From Chlorophyllum brunneum (taxonomy: Eukaryota > Basidiomycota > Agaricomycetes > Agaricales > Agaricaceae): a stretch of DNA of 64,000 nt. The notes below the pieces were generated by a model that was not told the origin of the DNA, made no database searches, and saw nothing but the letters and a program-made list of their open reading frames with translations. Below are positions 35,216 to 47,449 of this stretch, piece after piece. The stretch covers positions 1,798,001-1,862,000 of the forward strand of contig OY756148.1 in the NCBI GenBank assembly GCA_963576785.1. The letters are read 5' to 3'. A program made the position numbers and the translations under genes. Every line of letters begins with the position of its first letter. The first letter of the stretch is position 1.

Positions 35216-36639
35216 CATCTTGCTCCTTGTACAATAGCCTACGTAACGCCGCCAGCCAACGTGTACTCTTAGATTTCTAATCGACTTTCTTGATAAACAG
35301 GACGTGGATAGTAGCTCGCTGTCCCACAACACACAAGCCCCTAGGCATGCATGATAAAGTCATATTCAAGACCAGTGATCGGTGGTGCATCTGATGACCC
35401 AATGTTCTTTATAGACACCAACGACCTCACTCCGTCGTCTTCCTCTCCATGTCGTTCTACAATCTGTCCGGTCCCCGTGCCCTACACATAATCCAAGAAC
35501 AACCCCGACTATTCTAGTCGCACCACCAATTCTTCCCCCACTCCCAGCCAATCCTTCCCCTCCTATCGCGAAGATTCCACCAGGTGACCCTCGGGAAACC
35601 CTGTGTCCCAATATTAGACGACTATCTTTTGAAGTGCGATTGGATTGGCAAATCCGTATTAGAATACTCGATCCCCCAAAGGTTGAGTACTCTTAGCATT
35701 CCTCGCATTTTAATACTGATGTGGTGACCAGATATTTCAGATCTCTCGGCCAGGGACTACTACCTCGCATTGTTGAATCCGATTTCCGACATTTTCAATC
35801 AGTTAAGCGTTGGCGGTGGGTGCAAGTTGGGGTGGGCGGTCAGCATGTTGCCTGTATCCCCAGACAGCTGTAAGACGCCAACTTGAGCTTCCAACCTTCC
35901 GTTACTGATCGCTGGTCTTCCTCTATAGGGCATCTATTTTTTTCCTTCCACATGGATAAACGTGGTGAACCCTTAATCATTCTTACGGTATGGCTTTTCT
36001 TAATCCCTCACTACTCCGGCGGCATTTCACGACAGGTTAGAACACGCGTGGAGAGTGAAACCCGATACTTATCTGATTTTCAGTGATTTGCATACCCTTG
36101 TTGTCGTCCACCCATCCTCGAAGTCTGACCCTGGTCAACCAATGCTCTACGAGGATGTCAACATCTCTGGCCACCTCGAGATTTTGGGCATCGTCGCTTC
36201 TTCTCCCGCTTGTCAGAGCCGGGTCCCTTTGGATCGTATTTTCACTACCCGTTTCATAATCTTTGGTATTCTAAACCCGAGGGTGCGCGAATTAACCCAG
36301 CCACCAATCCTCTCTTGCCTGATGAGACCATCTTCATAAAATGTCAAAGGAATAATGATTGATGCGTATATGCTTTTCAACTTCCCCGAGCGCTTTGAAC
36401 AGTTCCTTCGTTGGAAGGAATTTGTCAGTGAGACTCGGACTCCAAACGTTGCTACGTATGGAGATGTCCTTTATGCTGTGTCTAGGGGGTTGGAAAAGAT
36501 GCGTCAAGAGCTCAAGCCATTGTATCCCACGGATCCGCTTCCACAGGAGACTTTACATCACATACACTCAATCCGTCGACAGCCTCCCTTTTCTTTGATG
36601 ACAGGTTTGTGAAGGCGCCCAACACTCTCTTCCGGATCA
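35216..36639. other. region with unresolved coding remnants
   Basis: Several plus-strand open stretches (for example LSFEVRLDWQIRIRILDPPK near 35.65 kb, an intron-like GTTGAG...CCAG, and YEDVNISGHLEILGIVASSP near 36.17 kb) suggest an exon-intron gene that probably leads into the kinase-like remnant downstream. I cannot recognise a family and cannot build one continuous frame. Confidence 0.35.
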
Positions 36640-37330
36640 CCACGGAAAAATTATATACGACGACAAGATGCTACATATAAATGGCTATCCTTCGCTCAAG
36701 GATCACAAATTCCCTGGTTCTCTCCTTTTCACGATGCTACCTCAGGCTTACCCCCAATAGTTCGAGCTTCCCGGAGGTGTAAGGCTGTACGGGTGCCTTA
36801 TGGAATATATTCACGCCCCAAGCTTGAGTGCCGATCCGTTGTCTGCACTATCAGAGCAGCAGCAAGTTGAACTGGTGCGATCAATTACCCCTCCACTAAC
36901 TCATGTTCTCTGACCTTTCCGTCCAGTGCTCGCCACGGGGTCCGTGTTTTGCAGTACTCGAATATATCCCAACGTGACTGACACCCCAGTCAGGTATTAT
37001 GCTCAAGTAATTACAGACAAAACACCATCAACCTCTTGCGTTCTCGTCGACTTTGCCTCCACATCTCAAACCTTCTCGATCTCGGAACCTGGGTATTTTC
37101 TCGCGTTGACGACTACGGGGAATGTTTATTTGATACTCTCCTCGACGAAGATGTATCACCAGGTTATAAAAACCGTAACATCGTAAAAGAGACGTTTGGA
37201 AAAAGGGAGATTTGTGATTGTTGGGATACTGATTACTATAATCAAGTCGATGGGTGGTGCACAGATACTTCCTTAGAAGATCCGTGGCGTTATATATACG
37301 AGCTGGTGCAGACTTGCCATTGCCAATGAT
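36640..37330 (+). pseudogene. decayed kinase-like gene (C-terminal part)
   Basis: The pieces read ELPGGVRLYGCLMEYIHAP, then RHGVRVLQYSNISQRD followed by a TGA where a tryptophan is expected, then HPSQVLC, then VLVDFASTSQTF in another frame, and VDDYGECLFDTLLDEDVSPG in a third. The order (hydrophobic EYI hinge, H...NISQRDxHPSQ catalytic-loop-like segment, VLVDFA in place of DFG) suggests an agaricomycete protein-kinase-like fold. At least one stop and one frameshift (near 37,095) are present, so it is probably a pseudogene; very short introns are an alternative for one of the breaks. Confidence 0.5.
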
Positions 37331-38780
37331 CCTATCTCGCCCGTTGTTCACCTTTTTATAATCTTGAGTAGTAATGTAACCTAGTTCTGGTACCTTTGTA
37401 TATACAGTACTTTCTGTCTCGTTCAACCCGGAAAACGTAAGAAAGACTGGATTATTCTGCCTTGAAGTTGATTTCTTCGACTGACGATTGCATTTTCTTA
37501 CATATCGAATAAATTAGGATTAGCACAAGACATATATAGATTTACATCTTATCTCGTCTTATCTTCTTATCGCCTCAACCTCGCTATACCCGCATTCACT
37601 GCCTAGATCCGTTCCTAGATGAATCCTCTCCAGGCTTTCACACCCATTTATACACACCAATAATACACAAAGCAAATATCCACCAAACCCACAAAAGCGT
37701 CATCTAAAACCACAACCAATCTCCTCCTCATCATCAAAACAAAAACAAGAAAAAAAAAACAGAAAAAAAGAAAAAGCGGAATTAAACCAACAAAAAGAAT
37801 TTGTAACCTATGTATATATATATACGTCTGTAGTAAGTAAGTCGTAGTAGTAATAGCAGTACGTTCATATGCCATGCACAGTGCGAAAAAATAATAGTTC
37901 ATCAGAGAGGGAGGGAAAAAAAAAGAGAGTAAGTAATCCAATTCCGACAATGTATGTAGGGGGCATTGCAGTGGTAAGCGGAGATTGCACAAATGAATGA
38001 GTGAATAATGATCAAAAAAAAAAAAAACCTGTACAACAGGGAACTCCAGAGCACGAACAACACAAACGGGGGATCGAAAAGTGGGAACCCAACTTGGGGT
38101 ATCAATAGAAAAGTATATGCGCGTAAGGAGTGGTATGTGTCCAAGCACCAGTAAGTTAAGTGGAAGAGCACAGGGAACACGACCATTCCACGGGTACAAG
38201 CATAATATGCAACCAAAGGGGGCGAGGGTGGGGCGATACGAATAGCAGTGATGGATGATGCAAAGACGAATCAACAAAGATCCAGAGAAAGAGCGGGGTA
38301 TACAAACGAAGGGGTCGTGCCGAGAGTGAGTGTGGTGTCTTGACTATCAATGTGGTTGGAGTAAACGAGTGAGGGGGAGGGCTATGGAGATGCAAAGGCA
38401 AGGGGAGGATGCACCACTGCCGCGTACGCGTCGCGCCACCAATAAATAACGAGGCAACGAGGGAATCAAAAGGGGGTAGGGAGGAGGATGACAAACCCAG
38501 GAGCAGGAAAAAGTCGCTCGCTGTGAAAAGTCTTGAGCATGTTACCTCACATCCGGGGAGCCGACCACCACTGATTCCGACGTCCATTTCGACCAAGGCA
38601 GCGCTTAACAACATATGCCCAAGTCCACCCAAACTCGATCAAAATCCCAACGAAAAGATCCACGAGAATCACAATCGGGAACGGCACCAACAAATCAAGG
38701 TTGTTGGTGAAGTGCACGACGTCCTCCGTCGCTCTATCATCCATCATTGATATCCAATCACACCCACCCCCGAGCCTGGC
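37331..38780. other. intergenic region upstream of the Cid1-like 3' end
   Basis: About 1.45 kb rich in A homopolymers (for example 37,750-37,780, 37,916-37,925 and 38,014-38,028) and with a TATATATATA tract at 37,811-37,823. No gene is recognised. It probably includes the long 3' untranslated region of the Cid1-like gene. Confidence 0.5.
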
Positions 38781-41700
38781 CTAACTCGAAGCACCCCCTC
38801 CACCTCCCGCAACAGCAGCAGTAACAGCAGCAGCGGCAGTAACAGCTTTCCCGCTCGCCTCAACAGCCTGATCAAACTTTTTATTCCCACTCACACCGCT
38901 CCCATTCCTTTTCTGTTTTCCTTTCTGCTTCCCTTTCGTTTTCGAACTTCCACCATTTCCCTTCATACCACCAGCACCCCCTCCATTTGTTTTCGCCGTC
39001 GCCTTCCCATTCCCATTCCCATTAGCTCCGCCCTTTACTTCCACCTTTCGTTCAATCTCACGAGACTTCACCTCCTCAACTGTATTTCCGCTTCCAGCAG
39101 CGGCAGCAGGGGCATCGGCTTTATTCTGATCACCGTCCACAACTTTTCCTCCAATGACAGCGCTACCAGCAGTCGCATGAAACCTCTCTTCCTCCTCTTT
39201 CGTGATCTTCAACGGCACGAAAGCAGGCCCGGTACTGGCACTCGCATTTGTCGTCGGGGGAACGAGCGGTGAAGGTGATCTAGATTTCGACTTGGCCGAT
39301 GAGGCACGAGTAGGAGCCGTTGAATTTGAACCAGCCGACGAAGTTGAGGTCGAAGTAGTCGTAGTCGACGCAGAGCCAGAAGGAATAGACGACGACATAG
39401 TTGATACCGATCCCCTGATGTCCGAACCCGAACCACCAACGGGAGTAGAAGCTTCTTCACACATCAAAGATGAGGAAGAAACTACAACTTGTACCGGTGT
39501 CAACTCCTCATTCCCACTCTTCGTTCTTTGCTCATTCTTTTCAAGTGTTATTACCCCATGAAGACCATTCGGCATGGTAGGAACTGGAGACTTCACCGGC
39601 GATCCTGATCTAGATCTCGACACCTTCCCTTCAGCTTCTTCCTCCTTCATCACACCAACCAAAGGCATAAGTCCCACAACCGTCCTATTCGATACCGAAT
39701 GTCCATGCCTCATCGCCATCCTCACCCCATCTCCCTCTTCGCCTCTTTCACCGCGAAACATCCCAGGCGTTGGGGTACTCGCACTCGCCTCCGGCATCGT
39801 CGTCGTTAGAGGACCCAAAGGCGGTCCTAACCCAAGTACACCAGCACACCCGCTTAAAATCGCGATCCTATTCGCAAGTCCAGCATCAAACCCACGCATA
39901 ATACCAATAGCGGGCAAATTCGGTGGTAAGATATCTTCACCTACACCTCCACCAGTTCCAGAATTCTGATAAGCTGCGAACGAGGGTGACGTCGACGTTC
40001 CTCCTCCCGCTCCTCCACCTGGACTCGTCGTAGCACTACCAATACCACTCCCACCTGCCTGGGTATGACCGTGATACGGTACAGCAACACGAGGCGACTT
40101 AGGTACAGTCGTTTGATAATAAACCGTCGTTGTCGTGGGTGCTGATGATTCCATATTCATATCCAAAGTCAATCTCGGACTCGCATGACCATGATTGTTA
40201 TTAAGAAACCTAGGAGATTGTGATATTCCCGCTATACGCGGCGATGATGATGAATTAATCCTCGGCGAATGCGTGTGTGAATGGGAGTGGTGAGAATCGA
40301 AAGAGGAAGGTGAAAGTAATTCAGGTGATCCCGGGACCAGTGGTGAATTCATTTGGTGAGAAATCGACCATCCTTGTTGTTGCTGGGGGGTATTAAACCC
40401 AGATCCTCCTCCTTGTCGTTGTTGTGTATGGTGGTGATGGTGATATGGTCTAGGAGGACGGGTATATTCTGATCTCGGTGATGATGTTCCTGAACCCACA
40501 TTGTAGTTGTGGTTGTGATTGTGAAATGAAGGAGTACGAAAAGACGTAGGGGGAGATGGTGTACCAACTGATACGGCAACAGGTGATGATGACGGTGGTA
40601 TACCATGCGATTCTTGATGTTCCGAAGCGTATTGTCTCGCAAAACGCCCTCTACCACCATTCTGCGTTTGGAGTTGTGGAAGTTTAAGCGCATTGGCAGG
40701 GGTAAATGATGGTGGAACCCATCCTCTAGGTAACGAATCCGCAACATGCCAGGAAGGTCGGCGAATCGGCACCGCGTTGCCACCACTCGGATTCGGACTT
40801 GCAAAATACACCCCCTCAGTAAAACTCCTCACACTTCCAACCTCACTCAAACTCTCAACCACACTCCCAATATCACTGGACACTTCCGATCCTTCTTCCC
40901 ACCTATTATTATCCCCTTCCACCCCATCATCGCGCTTATAAGACCGTCTGGGGTCTTCCCTAGCCTCCGTAGACGCCGTACCCAACTCCAACGATTTATC
41001 TAGCTGTGATTCATACAATGTTCGATCAACAGAAGGTGCATCTGGTGGGGGTGGTGACGTCCATTTTGATCGTTTGGGAGCCATATGTTCGGGATGGATG
41101 TGGTCTGGCATTGGGTGGAGGAAGATGGAGATGGGTATATTCGTCGCAGCCGTTGTTGATGATGAAAGTGGAGGATGATGTGAAAAGTCGGAGGTATGCG
41201 ATTGCGATGGAGAAAGTGTTTGAATTTGTGATGGGAGGACGGTACTCTCCGTATCAGATGTGATTTCATTCGTATCCCCTGTCATGGTCCCTTTCGTGTC
41301 TTCAGTGACAGAGCCAAAATCATTCCTAGGCCTTGATCGGCTCTGACTTCCAACACTATACGGCGTCTGTGGTGGGATTCCCAACCTCGCCCCACCAGCA
41401 GGATGACGAGTGACATGTGAAGGAGCTGATACGAGATCTTCATCTTTTCGTTCTTCGCAGAGTTCGGCTAGTGCGATGACGGCTCGTTCAGGGCGTGTTG
41501 CGAGGATTCGGGAGGCACGCATAAATTCGCCTCGGATCTGGAGTATGTGTTAGCTTATGGAGGGTGAAGGGGGAGACGGCATACGGTGTATAGACCATCT
41601 TTCGTGACGCATCGTGCGACGTTGTAGTCTGTCTCAAACGGGTCCTATTGGGGTGGTGAGATTGAGTGAAACGGGTTGGATTGGTATCTCCCACCTCTAT

Positions 41701-43026
41701 ACAAAACCGATTGCGTTCCCGTGAAGAATCGTACCGCGCACTTGCTGAGAGCTAAAGTAAGCGTCAGGGTGGGGTTAAGGACGGAGATAGGAACGACCAA
41801 CGTCATTTTGCCAGCCCTTGGCTTCCTTCTTGAGCAATCCAGCTCGTATTGATGCAACACCAGTGTTGTATAAAAAGTCGCGAGAAAAGTAACGAAAAAA
41901 GTCGATGAGCCTAGAACAAGGTAAGTTGACATGGTGACGGTGGAAGATAATGGGCATGTACAGCTCAGCCACGGTCTCTGTGTTCTCTGATTGCCATCGC
42001 TGGCAAAGTATATCTGTATCATCGAAAAACCTTGATCCCACGTCAGAGCTAATATTGGGACGTGGGATGGGGGACTGACCAAACGTTGTATCGATTGAGA
42101 GTTGTCTCATCCTGTCAGAAAGAGAGGGATTAGTCAGTTGATGGATGACGATCTGGAGAAGCGCTGGGGAAGAGACCTTGTTTATTGGACGTAATGGAGG
42201 CATTTGTTGGAGATTAGGAAGGACGGGGGGATTCTTTACATGTACGAGGAAATAAATTACTAGGAGGACATAGCCGTAGGACGAGAGGGTTCCTTTGTAC
42301 GGAGAGTTTATTTTTCTGGAAGGAATTAGTGGGAAAAGTGGAGAAAGGGGAGGGGCGGACCTTCTCTTGCTCCAAATCTTGACTGGAAGAGAATCCAAGA
42401 ATCAGGAGAGGGATCGGATGATCGTCGCTGGGTGGTACTTACGAAATAGAACGAGGGTGCGCACGCGGGTAGGATCAATCTTGGCATAGGTAAATAGGAG
42501 GCGGGTGTTTTCGATGGCGAGTCTGTTCTCGAAGCCGATGTCGCAGGCTATACCCGAGGGGAGGCCTGGAGAGGGGTCTAGGGAGAGTTTGACGATGGGT
42601 ATTCGGGCGTGGGGGAGGGGTTTTACGTGGAACCTGGTCTCTGGAGGGGAGTGAGGATGGCAAGAGATGTGGGGAGGGGAGAGGACAGACCGCGCTCAAG
42701 GACGTCGCCTAGCATGGTGACGAGATCAGAGGCGTTGAGACGCTCGCCTGAATCGATGAGACAGCAGAGATCCATATCTGGGCTGGGGGGTAAGCTGGAG
42801 AAAGATGGGGGGGGAGAGAACTACCAGAGTTGCGGAGAGAGAAGCCATTTGCGGTAGAGCCAAAGGCGAGGAGACGGCTGTTAGGTTCGATGGTGCGGAT
42901 GAGACGCTCGAGGAGGACTCTGACGTTCTCCTTGACATGAAGCTCGTCCTCTGGGGGGAGCAGCTGGATGACAAAGTCGAAGAGACACTGGGAGAGGTCG
43001 GCGAGGAAGCGGTGCCTGGAGGCCAT
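38781..43026 (-). CDS. Cid1-family terminal nucleotidyltransferase (poly(A)/poly(U) polymerase-like)
   Basis: It adds non-templated A or U residues to RNA 3' ends, by family. The ATG at 43026-43024 begins MASRHRFLADLSQ. Exon 1 ends in LLAFGSTANGFSLRNS, which is spliced (phase 1) to DMDLCCLIDSGERLN: the GSxxxG...DxD motif with the first two catalytic aspartates. The third is in GIACDIGFENRLAI. Then come SYGYVLLVIYFLVHVKNPP and ELLIDFFRYFSRDF, which fit the PAP-associated domain. About 41.5-38.8 kb encodes an approximately 900-residue low-complexity tail rich in Ser, Pro, Gly, Asn and His with a basic end (KTKGKQKGKQKRNG). The long disordered tail is typical of fungal cytoplasmic Cid1-type enzymes. 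It is head-to-head with PAN3. Whether it prefers A or U cannot be read from the sequence. Confidence 0.88.
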
Positions 43027-43099
43027 GGCTTGAGAGAGCCAACAGGCGGCGCCTCTTATGGCAGGGCTCTTGGGCCCCCAAACACAGGTCAACACCACC
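43027..43099. promoter_or_regulatory. 73 nt bidirectional promoter, Cid1-like/PAN3
   Basis: Only 73 nt lie between the divergent start codons of two poly(A)-tail modifying genes. The sequence is GC-rich with no TATA box. Co-regulation is inferred from the layout. Confidence 0.6.
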
Positions 43100-45749
43100 A
43101 TGGCCTTCTTTGCAAGGCCCCAGTCCACCGCCGTCCGCATCTCCCACCCCCCGCACGCAGACAGCCCCCAGTCACCCCGCAGAGGTCCGTGCTCCCTCCG
43201 TCCCAGACACCCGCTCACCCGGCCCAGATTCCGTCCAGCGCCAGTGCAGAAACATCGTCATCTACGGCCACTGCAAGTACCAGGACAAGGGGTGCCACTA
43301 CTTCCACCCCGCCGCCTCCCCGTAAGCCCCCCGCTCTCTCCACCGTCCCCGTCTCAACCCACCAGTCCCCCAGCCGAAAATGCCACCCCGGGCTCTCTCT
43401 CTGCGCAGGCCATCAATGCCCCAGTCTTTGTCCCCAAAGCTACTGTCCCAGCATCGTCAGTCTCTGATCACGCCGCTCTATCTCTCGCTCAATCCTTCCC
43501 AGTCCGCCGCCCGCTTCGCCGAGCTATGAGCCGCCTTATGATCAGTTCCCGTACACATCCGCCGACGCCGCTGCCGTGGACGATCTGACGTCGGGACTCG
43601 ATGCAGTGGGTAATTCATCCCGACACTCCGACTCCGATCTCACATACTCTAGATGGACACCGGATTCTATGACGACAGTCAATATCAATACGTACCACCT
43701 TACGACCCAAGCGGCCTCGACAGTTTCTACACCCAGCCTGCTCCCTTTCTCCGTCAACCCGTATGTCTACTCACACCCCATATTTATCAATCTGCCCACG
43801 TCATTCACAGCTCAGCTACCTCTTGTACACCCCTTCCCTCCCCGAAGATCTCGTCTCCTCATCAGCCAACACCCATTTTGTCCCTCCATCCTGTGACCTC
43901 CGCCAACTCCTCCAAACTCGAAGCGAAACCATCCGCACCGTCGCTCCTCCAGGTAATTCCAACAACCTCCCACAGCTCACACTTACACACATACTACCGT
44001 GATAGACTCGGGACTCCCAGATGAATGTCAAGGCTATCACTCCTTCGTTCCTCTCGAAGAGTCCGGTACCAATTCCGAACGTCGGAAACTAGGTAACTGG
44101 TATTCAACCGTCTACCGTGCTATCCGAATGTCAGACGGCCGGCCATATGCCCTGCGTCGTGTCGAAAGTGCGTTGCCTGAAGCTATTTAAATCCTGATCT
44201 TTGATTGAATTTTTTTTATTGTTGCCTGGCGCTTAATAGATTACCGTCTGATGCATCAATCCGCTTTCTCGGCTATTGATTTATGGTCCACCATTCATCA
44301 CCCCAATATCGTCCCCGTACGAGAGGCGTTTACGACCAAAGCATTCAACGATAACTGTACGTCCTGCTCGACATCCACCCCACTCGCTCTCTCATACGGC
44401 TCTCAGCTCTGGTGGTATGTTATGCATACTACCCAGACGCACAAACGCTCTATGATGTGCACTTCAAACAAACCAACGGCAACCCCCAACCTGTCACCCT
44501 CAGTTCCACTGCTGGATCTGGGAGACGCGGTAGAGGCCAAAGCGATACCGAGAGAAGCACAAATCTAGGTGGTGATCAAGCAAACGTTATTCCAGAACGT
44601 ACATTGTGGTCATACATCGTCCAACTCGCGAGCGCGATTAAAAAAGTCCACGAAACCGGAAGCCCAGTCCGTATGCTTGATCCAACCAAAATCCTGATCA
44701 CAGGACAAAACCGGTACGCTCCTCCACCATCATGAGAGGCTTATCCTAAACGACAGCGAAAACAGGCTACGAATATCGTCATGCGGAATAATCGACGTCC
44801 TGATGTACGGGACCCCAACAGACTACATCACACTTCTCCAAGAAGATTTAACCATGTTCGGTCGACTTGTGTTTTCATTGGCCTGTTGTAATATCAATGC
44901 TTGGACTGCACCTCAATTTCAGAAAAGCCTTGATTGGATGGCGAGAGTGTATAAACCGGAAGTGAAGAGTGTTGCGTTGTATCTGATAAGTAAGCCTGGG
45001 GTGCATAAAGTTAAGGTGCGTGCGTGCTTCTAGTCGTTTGTGGGTGCTGATGGTGGTTGAGGGTAGACTATTGACCATCTGATGGAGATGATTAGACCAA
45101 AGGTGCAGGCGGAGATGGAAGATGCTTTACTGCAAGTCCCTTACTCTTAAGAAAATTCTTTCGGTAACCAGTGAAACCGGATACAGCGCGACGGATAGAC
45201 TCGAACACGAACTACTAGGTGAACTAGAAAACGCGCGTCTCGTTCGTTTGCTTTGTAAATTTGGGTTTATCAATGAACGACCCGAGTACGTCTTACACCC
45301 CCCTCTCTTCCTTCGCTTGCCTATTTCATCTTCGTAGATTCTCCCTCGAGCCCCGATGGTCCGAAACAGGCGATAGATACATCATCAAGCTATTCCGAGA
45401 TTATGTCTTCCACCAAGTCGACGAACATGGCAATCCCGTAGTAAATATGTCTCACGTCCTCACTTGTTTGAATAAAGTACGAGTTCCAGCCCTAGTTCCC
45501 CATACCACGATAAATTGACTTTCTTGGGTAGCTGGATGCAGGATCCGAAGAAAGAGTCATGCTTGTGTCAAGAGACGATACGAGTTGTCTAGTTGTGAGT
45601 TATAAAGAGATCAAAGCGTGTTTAGAAGGTGCTTTCAGGTTCGTCGTCTTTAAATCTTTTAAGAGGAATATAATGCTGATGATATGGTTGTGCGTATCAC
45701 TAGTGATCTTGCGAGACCGAGTGTTGTACCGTTCCAACCTGTCCGATGA
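43100..45749 (+). CDS. PAN3: PAN2-PAN3 deadenylase subunit PAN3
   Basis: PAN3 is the pseudokinase adaptor that brings the PAN2 nuclease to poly(A)-bound Pab1. N-terminal [15 protein letters not shown] is followed by a CCCH zinc finger ([23 protein letters not shown]), a PAM2-like disordered region, then the pseudokinase core ([68 protein letters not shown]) and the C-terminal knob ([60 protein letters not shown]). The last splice gives [17 protein letters not shown], stop 45747-45749. MAFFARPQ and the zinc finger are one nucleotide out of phase; a C6 run at about 43,147-43,152 or an atypically short intron explains this. A decayed second copy lies downstream. Confidence 0.92.
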
Positions 45750-46060
45750 CAAAATGAAACAAAGGTTGTTATCGCTAAACTCTTGGGCATTATGTATGTG
45801 TTTTGTATATTGTCTTTTTTTGTTAGTGTTGTGTTTGTAAAAAGGTTAGAATCAGAAAAAAATACAAGAAATGGTTTTTTTCGCTTTTGGGGTGGGAGGA
45901 CGGGGTGAGTATGAGGGACAAATCAAACGTTGTTGTCGGAAAAATAGTTCGGTAACGAAGCTGACTATTTTGTGAAACATCCAACTTGGAAGCCTTGAAT
46001 ATCATCCCCTCTCAAATTTCCTTCGAGATTTACTAAATATAATCTTGAAACTGTACTGAG
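45750..46060. other. 3' flank of PAN3
   Basis: T-rich and A-rich sequence after the PAN3 stop. It is repeated in diverged form after the PAN3 pseudogene (about 60,700-60,950). No gene is seen. Confidence 0.5.
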
Positions 46061-46713
46061 CAAAAATATGTACCTTGACAACTCAAATGCCAGTTTAACA
46101 CATTGTTCTGATCCTAGCACTACCAACAGTCAGCAACTGTGCATTGGGTTCAATAAATCCAATCAGTTCGACCATCGAAACAATTGCGAAATTGATACTT
46201 GGAAAGTGATACATCTGACAAAGTTCAACTTGGAAGTGGCTGCCTCGAGCATGCTTTTCTTCCTATACACTCATGATTCCACAATAAGTAAAATAAATTA
46301 TGTCAAAATCTCGCATACAACAAGCAAAAGAGAGAAGTACATATAATTATCAACCAAGTAACTACAAATACCACATCTGAAATAATCTCAGGGTTCATTT
46401 ACTGTCATCTCATTCTCTTCCTGTGTTGTCCCATGGTGAAATTGCAGGGCTGAGTGTGTCTGTTGTGAAGCCAGGGACTCTGTCAACTTGCAGCCGGCCT
46501 TATGAAGGTTGAGTATCAGTTGTGTCCCCTACAAATATTTGTCAACAGGTTGTGTATGGTTAATTGATTCAAGAGGGATGGCTGTACCATTAGGTAGTAT
46601 GCAACTTCAAGGCACCTGGTATAAGTGGAAATTAGAGGGATATAGAGACAGATATAAAGTAAAGAATAACTCACACAGTCCAGTCAATCTCAAGTAGACT
46701 CATTGCATTCTCT

Positions 46714-46718
46714 GCTAT
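46714..46718. repeat. target-site duplication, left (GCTAT)
   Basis: The 5 bp GCTAT immediately before the 5' LTR is repeated exactly at 54078-54082 after the 3' LTR, as expected for integrase-mediated insertion. Confidence 0.93.
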
Positions 46719-47290
46719 TGTTGAAGTTCCGGACATATTCTAGAAATAGATTATGAAGTCATTATTCTAATAATAGACTGATCCGTTACTTTCCAGTAAC
46801 TTCATTCCGTAGTAACTTCCTATGAGTTGCTCTGCATACGATGAGAGTCATAAGTACTTGATAGACTATTCTACATAGTACCAATGACTAGATACTACGT
46901 TCCGCAGTACTCCGCAGGCACTACGCCGCAGTTAAAGGGAGTCATAAGGAACAATCCATGCAATGCTAGTATTTTATGTAGTATGAGTCGTCTATGTTAC
47001 AATATGTATATAAACCCCATGTAGCAGACCTAAGTTCTGTATCTTGTTCAATCGAACAACTTCTTCATCATTGCCTATCTCTTTGAGTACAACACCTCAA
47101 TCGACCTTATCAACTTTGACCTCTATCTGACTGACGTCAACCGCTTTATCAATAATATCTGTCTATCCGAACTACCTTACTACAGGTATCAGATAGAAGC
47201 TTATTATCTCGGTGAGTAGACCCTACGTTCTCTTCCACTGCGTTTACTGCTGCCCCCAGCAAACAACTCGTTACAGTTGTTTCCTCAACA
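46719..47290 (+). repeat. 5' LTR of copia element
   Basis: 572 bp, starting TGTTGAAGTTCC and ending TTTCCTCAACA. It contains a TATA box (TGTATATAAACCCC near 47,005-47,018), the likely transcription start region. Confidence 0.95.
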
Positions 47291-47305
47291 GGTTATGGGC
47301 CCAGG
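47291..47305 (+). promoter_or_regulatory. primer-binding site matching internal initiator tRNA-Met
   Basis: GGTTATGGGCCCAGG directly abuts the 5' LTR. Its complement, CCTGGGCCCATAACC, matches the anticodon stem-loop region of eukaryotic initiator tRNA-Met and not the tRNA 3' end. This is the half-tRNA priming arrangement known from Drosophila copia and yeast Ty5. Confidence 0.85.
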
Positions 47306-47449
47306 TAGCCTTACCGATGGTTAAACCATTATCATCCCCTCTAACCAAGATAGGATGATAGGGCTTCACCTGACAGAGTTATCCTTGTATTTGATCATTG
47401 CTGATATGAGAATTTTCTTCTAGAAAGAAATACACTCAACGAAGATATT

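Noticed and set aside
38800..41500. Long plus-strand open frames opposite the Cid1-like tail
   Set aside because: They mirror the low-complexity repeats of the real minus-strand coding region and have no domain of their own.
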